A stretch of 52,298 bases of DNA from Lachnospiraceae bacterium. GTDB lineage: Bacteria > Bacillota > Clostridia > Lachnospirales > Lachnospiraceae. Where the stretch lies: assembly GCA_022768825.1 (NCBI GenBank), contig JALEJB010000028.1, positions 1 through 52,298 on the forward strand. The letters are read 5' to 3'. The notes under the pieces were generated by a model. It was not told where the DNA came from. It saw nothing but the letters and a program-made list of their open reading frames with translations, and made no database searches. Positions 1-7,785 of the stretch are shown piece after piece (position 1 is the first letter of the stretch; each line of letters begins with the position of its first letter). A program made the position numbers and the translations under genes.

Positions 1-1
1 T

Positions 2-325
2 CCACCATACGGCGACTACTCCAACGAGGTCATCCAAACGGTCCGTGAGGTTGGCTATTATCCGATCCAATGGGATGTGGACAGCTTGGACTGGAAGGAC
101 TACGATGCTTCTACCATTATCAATAAAGTGTGCAACCACAAACATCTGGGCAACGGCTCCATCATCCTCTGCCACAACGGAGCCAAGCATACTGCCGAAG
201 CTTTGGATGAAATGATCACCACGCTGAAAAAGAAAGGGTATGAATTTGTCATGGTCAAAGATCTGATCTACAAAGACAATTATACGATGGACGTGGAGGG
301 ACGGCAGATTCCGAATGAGAACTGA
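2..325 (+). CDS. Polysaccharide deacetylase (CE4 family), C-terminal part
   Basis: The reading frame enters from the left edge and gives the last 107 residues. It opens with PPYGDYS, the CE4 motif 3, followed by WDVDSLDW (motif 4) and ILCHN (motif 5, usually LxHD). CE4 enzymes remove acetyl groups from N-acetylated sugars of peptidoglycan or other polysaccharides with a metal ion; the metal-binding part lies outside the window. The layout resembles the PdaA/PgdA group and it is probably exported, but the N-terminus cannot be seen. The final residue of motif 5 is Asn rather than the usual Asp. It faces the next gene tail to tail. Confidence 0.88.
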   Translation, partial: PPYGDYSNEVIQTVREVGYYPIQWDVDSLDWKDYDASTIINKVCNHKHLGNGSIILCHNGAKHTAEALDEMITTLKKKGYEFVMVKDLIYKDNYTMDVEGRQIPNEN

Positions 326-329
326 GCAT

Positions 330-725
330 TCAGATTATGTAGGTACACGTTGCACGAAAATACGCCGCCCACATATCGTGAGCGGCGTGTGCTTCATATA
401 AAACCACACCCTCCTTACGAATATTCGCATAGAACGGATAATTTGCAACCCATTTTCTAAAATGCTCCTCACTCTTTGAAATCGGTTTTATATCAACTTC
501 ATGATCCATATTAAAATCATAGGTCATATAAGAAAGTTGCCGGCTGAATACCTTTAGTTCCATATCAGGCATATCGAGCAGAATCATCAGATCCACATCT
601 GAATCCGCATGAAAATCACCTCTTGCATAAGAGCCATAGAGAATAACTTTTCGCAAATGATCCCCATATATCTTTTGTATTTCTGTAATATACAATTCCA
701 TCAGGTTTTGCATTGTCTGTGGCAT
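330..725 (-). CDS. MNT-type minimal nucleotidyltransferase, orphan
   Basis: A 131-residue protein with the nucleotidyltransferase signature GSYARGDFHADSDVDL near residues 31-46 and a later Asp in EVDIKP, the usual three catalytic acids. Relatives are often the antitoxin half of MNT/HEPN modules, where the transferase adds nucleotides to a HEPN RNase. The HEPN partner normally follows directly, but here the gene ends five bases from the convergent deacetylase. The last ~20 residues run through an inverted repeat at 362-388 and look like read-through after the usual VVLYE end. An AAAGGAG site precedes the ATG. Likely an orphan remnant of a two-gene module; the fold is clear, current activity is not. 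Confidence 0.8.
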   Translation of the reverse strand: MPQTMQNLMELYITEIQKIYGDHLRKVILYGSYARGDFHADSDVDLMILLDMPDMELKVFSRQLSYMTYDFNMDHEVDIKPISKSEEHFRKWVANYPFYANIRKEGVVLYEAHAAHDMWAAYFRATCTYII

Positions 726-808
726 AATGATTACTCCTTTCTACGAATGACTACTCCAAAGCTGCTCCCTGCCGGCAGCCAGTTAGAAAACAATCGATCC
801 ATACAATT

Positions 809-837
809 ATGATACCCAGCGCAGTCTTTTCCGTCAA
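809..837 (-). promoter_or_regulatory. Sigma-A type promoter for the nucleotidyltransferase gene
   Basis: On the minus strand TTGACG lies 17 bases from TATCAT, about 85 bases upstream of the ATG at 725. Found by reading; not tested. Confidence 0.55.
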
Positions 838-854
838 TTGTCGTTTTGCATTTC

Positions 855-1412
855 CTACGCATCCAGATATACGATCTTCTTTGCCAGTGCTTTGGTATCT
901 TCCGGCGAACCGGTCAGATATTCTACGATTGCCAGTCCGAAATCAATCGCAGTTCCCATGCCGCGGCTGGTGATGATGTTGCCGCATTTTACCACCTTGT
1001 CGGTCAGCTTTGCAGCGCCAATCAATTCATCCTCCATGCCCGGATAACAGGTCGCCGGCTTGCCCTCAAGTAAACCAAGCTTGCCAAGTACCGTCGGTGC
1101 GGCACAGATCGCAGCAACCAGTCTGCCATCCTCTGCTGCCTGTCTGAGTGCCTTGCATACGCCCTCATGGGCACCCAGATTCGGTGTACCGGGGATGCCT
1201 CCCGGAATCACCAGTGCATCATAAGTGCCCGGATCCACTTCCTCAAACAATTGATCCGCCACGAGTCTGACCTTGTGCGAGCTTTCGACTACCGACTCTC
1301 CGGTCACCGAAATAATATCACATTCGATTCCTGCTCTGCGTGCCAGATCAATGACCGCCAGCATCTCTACTTCTTCATATCCTGTTGCAATAAACATACC
1401 TAATTTCTTCAT
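855..1412 (-). CDS. DJ-1/PfpI family protein
   Basis: A 185-residue single-domain protein of the DJ-1 superfamily, in the branch often labelled ThiJ-like. The nucleophile is Cys103 in AAICAAP, with the conserved partner Glu16 in YEEVE. Members are cytoplasmic and include deglycases, chaperones and proteins of unknown activity, so no substrate can be named. The start codon overlaps the stop of the upstream membrane-protein gene in an ATGA junction, indicating translational coupling and a two-gene operon. Confidence 0.9.
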   Translation of the reverse strand: MKKLGMFIATGYEEVEMLAVIDLARRAGIECDIISVTGESVVESSHKVRLVADQLFEEVDPGTYDALVIPGGIPGTPNLGAHEGVCKALRQAAEDGRLVAAICAAPTVLGKLGLLEGKPATCYPGMEDELIGAAKLTDKVVKCGNIITSRGMGTAIDFGLAIVEYLTGSPEDTKALAKKIVYLDA

Positions 1413-2164
1413 GCTTCCATCTCCTCACTTTGATCTTTCTGTTTTTGTTCCTGCAAAGCTTCCTCTTCATCCGTTTTCTGCTCGGCCTCTGCTGCTATCC
1501 GGGCAAGCAGCTTTGCTTCCTTTTTCGTAAACCTGCGGACACCGATCTCCGAGATCAGCTGGCTGCCCAACATCAGAATCCCCGAGATCATAAGCGCCCA
1601 ATACTCAAATTGATCGATCCGACCCGTGATCGCTGACACGCCGCAAAGCAGCAGGATCGCTTCTATCAGCGTCAGAATCGATAATATCATGATCGCGATC
1701 CAGCCGGCCTGCAGCATTTTGGATAACGGCATCGCCTTGAGCCGGTCCGCAGTCAGACAAAGCTTCGCCACGGACAGGATCTGCAGTGCCCGCTGCATCA
1801 TGATGATGGATAAGATCAGCACCAGCATACCAACCAGCGTCGGGACACTTTTCACCAGTTCATCCGCTCGCACCAGTCCGCATCCGCCGAGAATGACAAG
1901 CAATGCTCCACAAGAAAAGCTGTAATCATGGACATTGCGATAGGCCTGCCGGACATAATAACGGATCATCATCCCGATTCCAAGCACGATGATGATTGCT
2001 GCGATGGCGTACAGAAGATAAACAATCTGTATCTTTTGCACAAAAAGCATACACACGCCGATCACAATAAACAAAACAGACAGCACACTCAAAAAAATTG
2101 TACCTAACAGGTTTTCCTTTTGTCTATTTGTATCATAATGTAACTCACTGTCTTTTTTTGACAT
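1409..2164 (-). CDS. Integral membrane protein, DUF308/HdeD-like
   Basis: A 251-residue protein with about six hydrophobic segments spread over residues 22-205 and a charged cytoplasmic tail rich in Lys, Glu and Gln (KKEAKLLARIAAEAEQ onwards). Length and helix pattern resemble DUF308/HdeD-like membrane proteins, whose function is not established. The ATG follows an AGGAGG-type site. It is the first gene of the operon with the DJ-1 protein, which may link it to stress handling, but that is inference. Confidence 0.7.
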   Translation of the reverse strand: MSKKDSELHYDTNRQKENLLGTIFLSVLSVLFIVIGVCMLFVQKIQIVYLLYAIAAIIIVLGIGMMIRYYVRQAYRNVHDYSFSCGALLVILGGCGLVRADELVKSVPTLVGMLVLILSIIMMQRALQILSVAKLCLTADRLKAMPLSKMLQAGWIAIMILSILTLIEAILLLCGVSAITGRIDQFEYWALMISGILMLGSQLISEIGVRRFTKKEAKLLARIAAEAEQKTDEEEALQEQKQKDQSEEMEA

Positions 2165-2270
2165 AAGCCTTTCCTCCTATTCAAGAACGCCTCAGCGTTT
2201 TTCTGCGGAATGCGCGTCAGCTTGTCTGACTTCCTCGCAACTGTCAAATACTGTCCGCAGTTCTGTAATA

Positions 2271-2299
2271 ATTATGACACAGAGAATATTTTTTTTCAA
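2271..2299 (-). promoter_or_regulatory. Promoter for the membrane protein/DJ-1 operon
   Basis: Minus strand TTGAAA, 17-base spacer, CATAAT, ending about 107 bases before the ATG at 2164. It lies back to back with the SNF2 gene promoter. Confidence 0.5.
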
Positions 2300-2326
2300 A
2301 TAAAAAGACAACCAATCTGCAATCTG

Positions 2327-2335
2327 TGATACAAT
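2327..2335 (+). promoter_or_regulatory. Extended -10 element for the SNF2 helicase gene
   Basis: TGATACAAT matches the extended -10 form TGnTAnAAT, 33 bases before the ATG at 2368. No good -35 box was found. Confidence 0.35.
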
Positions 2336-2367
2336 AAAAAGATCAAGCTTACGCAGGAGGAACCATC

Positions 2368-5300
2368 ATGTCTTTATTTGAAGATTACCATATCCAGGAC
2401 CACGCATGCTCAAAGGAGTGTTATCAGATCGGTCAGAGGCTCTCTGTCCTTGGAAATGTCAAAAGCTTAAATCTGACAAAAAAAGAAAACGATACGTTTC
2501 TGATCACATCACGGGTCGAAGTCAAAGACGGACTCCGGATCCCGTCCGCCCTGATCATGATACGGGCACGGAAAAATATGCCAAAATACGCCATCGTTTT
2601 AGCATCCTCCTGCAGCTGCGCAAACGGCGCATCTCCGGATCATTTTTGTGAACATACCGTTGCCATGCTGACAACGCTGGAAGACACCTGTTCCATCGCT
2701 GATGCGGAAGAGTTTCTGATGACCCACCGCAGTGGGGCTTCGCAGGACTGGCTGGAATCAGCCCCGAAGGATCCTCTGCCCAAGAGCCGGCACTTCGCAA
2801 GCAGTTCGCTCCTCTTAGAAGCCATCGATGAGGTCGCCAAGGACAACCGTAACCGCTTGTGTCAGCTGGATGCCCACGGTGACATTGAGCTTGAACCGAC
2901 CCTGCATATCGAAGAGTCCATGGAATATATCGACTTTCGTATCGGCACCGACAGCAAATATGTCGTCAAAGATCTGTATCAGCTGCTGCATGCGATCAAC
3001 CAGCAGACCTTTGTCACCTACGGCAAAAAGCTGGCATTTACACACACACCCAGTGCTTTTACTCCCAGGTCTCTCAAGCTGATCGCATTACTGGAAAAAC
3101 AGGATTACTCACAGCGGACCGCTCCGTTTGTATACCACAAGCAATACCATGATCCCCGAAACCTTCCCGCCGATCCCGCCATACTGGACGAACTGCTCCC
3201 CCTCTATGAGGGCAAACGGCTGAACATCCGCACCATGATGGGAAATGTAATACCGACTCCGGTCATTCGCGAAAATCCGAGAATACCGGTGGAAATCTGC
3301 GGTCATGAAGAGGAAGCATATGTGGATTTTTCCATTCCGCCGGTACTGGCTTTGGACGGAAGGAGCTGCAAATATCTGTTTTATCAGAACTGTCTGTACA
3401 TCTGCTCCGAAGACTTTTCCGAAAAGATCGCGCGCATTCTCCCCCTGATGATGCACAACCTGTCACCAAAGGAGCGCTATGCAGGAGGTGGATTTTTCTA
3501 CTATGACCGCGCCGAGGATCTGAAAAATCTGCGGCTGTACCGATCGGATTATCAGAATTTCTGTGCCACGCTGCTGCCAATCTTTACAAGCTGCACCAAA
3601 TTGCAGCTTCGCAGCATCAACTTTGACCGCTATATGATCGAAGAGGGCACCTACGATTTTTATCTGGATCTTGACTCTCAGAACAATATCCTGTGTGAGG
3701 CGAAAGCAACCTACGGCAGACATATCCACAACCTGCTTCAGCTTCCCACATTGGAAGAGACCTATCGCGACATTCGCGCGGAATATGATCTGCGGGAAAT
3801 GATGAAAGACTATTTCACACAGCGGCAGGACAAGTACTACGTCATCCCCTATGATGATCTGGAACGCCAGGCGGACTTTGTGGAAAACGGCATTCCAAAG
3901 CTGCAGAGTCTGGCCGACTTGTACGCATCCGAAAGCTTCCGAAAGCTGCGCGTCAGCAGCCAGAGCAGAGTACATACCGGCTTGTCCATCAAAGGCAACC
4001 TGCTTGCAGTGACTTGGAACACGAACGAGATCTCCGACACGGAACTGGACGGCATCCTGCAGGCATACCACAAGCGAAAAAAATATTTCCGTTTGCAAAA
4101 CGGTGAGATCCTCAATCTCGAGCAAAGCGGATTCGGCTTCCTCTCCGATCTGCAGGAAGACCTCAATCTCACCAAAGCAGAGCTTCGCGCAGGGATTGCG
4201 GAAGTCCCGACATACCGTTCCCTGTATCTCGACCTGCTGATGAACGAAAACGCCTCCCGGATCACCGTCACCAAAGATGCGATGTTCCACGATTTCATGA
4301 CGCGCTTTGACACCATCAAGGATAAGAGCTATCCACTGCCCGACATCCATGCCACGCTGCGACCATATCAGCTGGAAGGCTATCACTGGGCCTGTGCCCT
4401 GCAGGAGCTGGGGCTTGGTGGCATCCTTGCGGACGATATGGGGCTTGGCAAGACACTGCAGATGCTTGCCTATATCGCCGCGCGTCCCAACCGCACGCAC
4501 CTGGTGATCTGTCCGGCAAGTCTCGTCTACAACTGGGCCAGCGAATGTCACCGGTTCACACCGGACCTAAAGGTACTGATCGTGGCAGGAACTGCCAATG
4601 AACGTCAGGAGCTGCTGGAAACAGCAGCGGATTACGACCTCATCATCACCTCCTACGATCTGCTTCGCCGGGATATCGACGCCTATCAGTCTCTGGACAT
4701 CGACACGCAGATCATCGATGAGGCACAGAATATCAAAAATCCGAAAACCCAGGCAGCCAAAGCAGTCCGCTCCGTGCCAAGCAAAACACGCTTCGCACTG
4801 ACCGGAACACCGATTGAAAACCGCCTGAGCGAGCTTTGGAGTATTTTTGAATATCTCCTGCCGGGATTTTTCTTTTCGTATGACTACTTTAAGACGCACT
4901 TTGAGGAAGCCATCATGACCGATACCGATCTGCATGATACGGCGCTTCACCGTCTGCAGCAGCTCATCTCGCCATTTGTATTACGGCGTCTGAAAACAGA
5001 CGTGCTGACCGAGCTTCCTGAAAAGATCGAGGAGGTCATCTACTCGAAGTTTGACAAAAAACAGGAAAAACTATACCGGGCACATGAGAAGCATGCCATC
5101 ACTGCCATCGGCGCCAGCGATGGTTCTGACAAGATTCAGATCCTGGCGGAGCTGATGCGCCTGCGGCAAATCTGCTGCGACCCCGCGCTGCTCTACGACG
5201 ATTACAACGGCGAATCCGCCAAGCTGGAAACCTGCATCGAACTGATCAAAAACGGCGTAGAAGGCGGACATAAGATTTTGCTGTTTTCGCAGTTCACTTC

Positions 5301-5739
5301 CATGCTGTCGATCATTGAAAACAGACTGGAAGAACTGCCTGTCTCCTACTTCAAACTGACAGGAGAAACAAGCAAATTAAAACGACGAAATCTCGTGGAA
5401 GCATTCCAGCGGGGCGAAGCGGATGTCTTCTTGATCTCGCTCAAGGCCGGGGGCACCGGACTCAACCTGACCGCCGCCGACATGGTCATCCACTATGATC
5501 CCTGGTGGAATGTGGCTGCGCAAAATCAGGCTACCGACAGAAGCCACAGGATCGGTCAGGAGAAAACCGTCACCGTGTTCAAACTGATCTCTTCCGATAC
5601 GATCGAAGAGCGCATCCTGCATCTGCAGGAAAAGAAAAAGGACATGGCCGACAAGATCATCTCTGCCGACGGCATGTCCCTCGCTTCTCTCTCAAAAGAA
5701 AGCCTCATGCTGCTATTTGATTTTAACGAAAACGACTGA
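2368..5739 (+). CDS. SNF2-family helicase with SWIM zinc finger
   Basis: A 1123-residue SF2 DNA translocase. Residues ~82-105 hold a SWIM-type zinc site (SCSC ... DHFCEH). The middle matches the bacterial SNF2-associated region. The motor has Walker A DDMGLGKT (~690), motif II DEAQ (~784), LTGTPIENR, then the C-terminal lobe with LLFSQFTSM, SLKAGGTGLNL and QATDRSHRIGQ (motif VI). This is the full order of a RapA/HepA-like ATPase that remodels protein-nucleic acid complexes, and the length is normal for Firmicutes. The start follows AGGAGG with good spacing. The last 17 bases overlap the end of the convergent 86-residue gene. Large antisense ORFs inside it are codon-bias shadows. Confidence 0.95.
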   Translation: MSLFEDYHIQDHACSKECYQIGQRLSVLGNVKSLNLTKKENDTFLITSRVEVKDGLRIPSALIMIRARKNMPKYAIVLASSCSCANGASPDHFCEHTVAMLTTLEDTCSIADAEEFLMTHRSGASQDWLESAPKDPLPKSRHFASSSLLLEAIDEVAKDNRNRLCQLDAHGDIELEPTLHIEESMEYIDFRIGTDSKYVVKDLYQLLHAINQQTFVTYGKKLAFTHTPSAFTPRSLKLIALLEKQDYSQRTAPFVYHKQYHDPRNLPADPAILDELLPLYEGKRLNIRTMMGNVIPTPVIRENPRIPVEICGHEEEAYVDFSIPPVLALDGRSCKYLFYQNCLYICSEDFSEKIARILPLMMHNLSPKERYAGGGFFYYDRAEDLKNLRLYRSDYQNFCATLLPIFTSCTKLQLRSINFDRYMIEEGTYDFYLDLDSQNNILCEAKATYGRHIHNLLQLPTLEETYRDIRAEYDLREMMKDYFTQRQDKYYVIPYDDLERQADFVENGIPKLQSLADLYASESFRKLRVSSQSRVHTGLSIKGNLLAVTWNTNEISDTELDGILQAYHKRKKYFRLQNGEILNLEQSGFGFLSDLQEDLNLTKAELRAGIAEVPTYRSLYLDLLMNENASRITVTKDAMFHDFMTRFDTIKDKSYPLPDIHATLRPYQLEGYHWACALQELGLGGILADDMGLGKTLQMLAYIAARPNRTHLVICPASLVYNWASECHRFTPDLKVLIVAGTANERQELLETAADYDLIITSYDLLRRDIDAYQSLDIDTQIIDEAQNIKNPKTQAAKAVRSVPSKTRFALTGTPIENRLSELWSIFEYLLPGFFFSYDYFKTHFEEAIMTDTDLHDTALHRLQQLISPFVLRRLKTDVLTELPEKIEEVIYSKFDKKQEKLYRAHEKHAITAIGASDGSDKIQILAELMRLRQICCDPALLYDDYNGESAKLETCIELIKNGVEGGHKILLFSQFTSMLSIIENRLEELPVSYFKLTGETSKLKRRNLVEAFQRGEADVFLISLKAGGTGLNLTAADMVIHYDPWWNVAAQNQATDRSHRIGQEKTVTVFKLISSDTIEERILHLQEKKKDMADKIISADGMSLASLSKESLMLLFDFNEND

Positions 5740-5983
5740 CCTCATAACGCTGCTTTGCAGCCAGACACGATTTCAACTGGCGGTATCGATCACTGATATC
5801 GCCATCCGGAATCGTCACATCCAGCGACACCGCCATCGTATCGATCATAAAGTCTGTCACATCCAATTGCATCTTATCCAACAGTTCCATCTTTTCCTGA
5901 TAAGTTTCGGCATCCAGAAATTCCATCAGCTTGTCGAACCCTTCCGGCTTTTTTTCTTCTGTCATATCCTTCTCGTTTGCCAT
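5723..5983 (-). CDS. Small conserved acidic protein, function unknown
   Basis: An 86-residue cytoplasmic protein rich in Glu, Asp, Lys and Met, mostly helical in appearance (KLMEFLDAETYQEKMELLDK), without a known motif. AAAGGAAC precedes the ATG. Its last 17 bases overlap the 3' end of the SNF2 gene on the other strand. I do not recognise the family. Confidence 0.6.
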   Translation of the reverse strand: MANEKDMTEEKKPEGFDKLMEFLDAETYQEKMELLDKMQLDVTDFMIDTMAVSLDVTIPDGDISDRYRQLKSCLAAKQRYEVSRFR

Positions 5984-6027
5984 AATCTGTTCCTTTCTTT
6001 ATTCGAAGTTTTCAAAGCCTGCTCTGT

Positions 6028-6053
6028 AGCCTCCGAAACCGAGTGGCTTTTTT
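6028..6053 (+). terminator. Weak terminator candidate after the SNF2 gene
   Basis: AGCC and GGCT arms flank a short loop and run into six T residues. The stem is short; it could serve the plus-strand SNF2 transcript, whose stop is 290 bases upstream. Confidence 0.3.
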
Positions 6054-6084
6054 CGCCTACGAAACCCTATGAAGCCCTATAAAA

Positions 6085-6690
6085 CTAGGAAACGCGCATG
6101 TGCGTGTCAAGCTCCAGACTCCGATTCAGCATCTCCACGCCTTCCGCAATGAAATCGCGTTCAAATTCCAGGCTGCCGCTGTACCCCTTGACGATCAGGT
6201 CATTGATCTCATCGATCAGATGATAGGTGTCAAAATCGTCCACTCCGGGTTGATTGCGCAGCTCTGTCTCATGCGCATTTTCATGCTCACTATGTATGTG
6301 GCGCGCCTTTGCCTTGTCAACCATGATCGCATCGCCGGTCTGGATGCTGCCCAGCGCAGATGGTCCCGTCACAGATCCGGTATCATCCGAAAACTGATTC
6401 TCCGCATGCTTCTTTGCCTTCTCCAGGATTGAATTCGTTGACTGCACAGGTCGTTGCTGCGTCGTTCTTTGCTGTGTTGGTCGCTGTTGCACCGGGCGCT
6501 GCTGCGTCGTCTGGCGTGCCTGTGTCAGTGGTCGCTGCTGCGTCACTGCAGGTCTTTGGTTTTGCACCGGCTGTCTGTAATTTGCCGGTCTGTTTGGGAT
6601 CGGTGTCTGCCGCGTCTTCGCCTCTTTGGACTTATTTACTGCTTTGACCACTGCAAATATAATGATCGCAAGCCATATCAGTTCCGCCAT
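6085..6690 (-). CDS. Membrane-anchored protein with QRP-rich linker
   Basis: A 201-residue protein: one N-terminal membrane helix (LIWLAIIIFAVVKAV), a basic patch, then residues ~30-85 of low-complexity Gln, Arg, Pro and Thr (repeats of TQQRP and VQQRP), then a soluble helical domain rich in His, Asp and Glu. The layout suggests a tethered cytoplasmic domain on a flexible stalk. AAGGAG lies well placed before the ATG. The repeats are imperfect codons, not a DNA repeat array. No family recognised. Confidence 0.65.
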   Translation of the reverse strand: MAELIWLAIIIFAVVKAVNKSKEAKTRQTPIPNRPANYRQPVQNQRPAVTQQRPLTQARQTTQQRPVQQRPTQQRTTQQRPVQSTNSILEKAKKHAENQFSDDTGSVTGPSALGSIQTGDAIMVDKAKARHIHSEHENAHETELRNQPGVDDFDTYHLIDEINDLIVKGYSGSLEFERDFIAEGVEMLNRSLELDTHMRVS

Positions 6691-6787
6691 TTTTGCATCT
6701 CCTTCTCTTTTCTATCTTAATTAGACGTTTGCGAAACTCAATTTATGTTTCGTTTCTGGTCATACGAGCACATGTATCTCAAATTCC

Positions 6788-7705
6788 TCAATTCGATGAT
6801 AATCGCTCCGTCTCTTTCTCAAGTACGGTCTGCATCTCTACGCTTTCTACCGGTGCCTCGCCGTAATCAGTCACCTTCCCCTGATCATTCATATACAGAA
6901 AGCGGCGTTCGCCCGGTTTTTCTCCCTGAACGATCATATAGTAGCCCGCCTGATTTTTCTCATGTGTCCATGTCGCATAGATACGGATGCAGCCACCGGC
7001 AACACGCTGTTTTGACGGCATATCAATATGGATCAGATCCATATCCGCGCTGATCCCCAGCTGCATGACGGCAAAATCATCCTGCGTATACGGCATCGGC
7101 AGCTTATTCGCATATTGATCGCGAAACAGTCGATACAATGTCTCCTCATTGATACCGTCAAAATAATCTTTTCCATTCGAATAAATACTATGCGGGAAAA
7201 GCACAAACTCGACATTTTTGCGAGCCAGCATATGAAACTGTTCCGGTGTCACCTTCTGCTCCTTGCGCACCTTCATAATAAAATTATGGGTAAATGGGTT
7301 GACCACCACACCGTGAACGGTATTTCCCGCCTGCTTTGCATAATTCATACAGCCGTCAAACTTCATCTGCACACATCCGTCATGTTTGATCGTATCCGGA
7401 ATCTGCTTCATGGAAGTATAGATTGCCACATAATTCTCTTTATTCGGATTTTGGATCAGGATCGGTGTCGGACGGGCATCCTCAGGCAGCTTCACCGGAC
7501 GTCCGGTACGCTCCACTTCCGCTTTCAATTCTGCCAGACGGTCATCATCCTGCATCTTAACCGGAATGATAAACATCCCCTGCCGCAGTTTGTTCATGAT
7601 CTCATCCACATGTTCCTTGGTCAGTGGCGTGTTCTCGGCAATCTTCGTCCGATGCTGTTCGAGAAGTGCCTCAATTTCATCCAGCAACTGTTTATTCTCA
7701 CTCAT
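6788..7705 (-). CDS. SseB-domain protein
   Basis: A 305-residue cytoplasmic protein. After a helical start (residues 1-40) come MFIIPVKMQDD, PILIQNPNKENYVAIYTS and GVVVNPFTHNFIM, the pattern of the SseB N-terminal domain, named from type III secretion but common in Firmicutes and Actinobacteria as single proteins of unknown role. The C-terminal half is a second globular part. No secretion system is nearby, so a secretion role is not suggested. Confidence 0.7.
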   Translation of the reverse strand: MSENKQLLDEIEALLEQHRTKIAENTPLTKEHVDEIMNKLRQGMFIIPVKMQDDDRLAELKAEVERTGRPVKLPEDARPTPILIQNPNKENYVAIYTSMKQIPDTIKHDGCVQMKFDGCMNYAKQAGNTVHGVVVNPFTHNFIMKVRKEQKVTPEQFHMLARKNVEFVLFPHSIYSNGKDYFDGINEETLYRLFRDQYANKLPMPYTQDDFAVMQLGISADMDLIHIDMPSKQRVAGGCIRIYATWTHEKNQAGYYMIVQGEKPGERRFLYMNDQGKVTDYGEAPVESVEMQTVLEKETERLSSN

Positions 7706-7785
7706 CCGTTTCTATCCTTCCTCATCCTTTCAAGATGCATACATCACATATAATTTTATTGTAACCGTTCCAAAGGAATTTGTCA

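Noticed and set aside
362-388. ACGCCGC/GCGGCGT hairpin as terminator
   Set aside because: The stem is good, but there is no clear T tract on either strand, so not listed as a terminator.
3463-4551. 362-codon open frame antisense to the SNF2 helicase
   Set aside because: No ribosome site, low-complexity hydrophobic translation, and it mirrors the codon bias of a certain gene.
6440-6580. Tandem repeat that at first looks like a short repeat array
   Set aside because: The period is codons for TQQRP/VQQRP in a coding frame; there are no spacers as in CRISPR.
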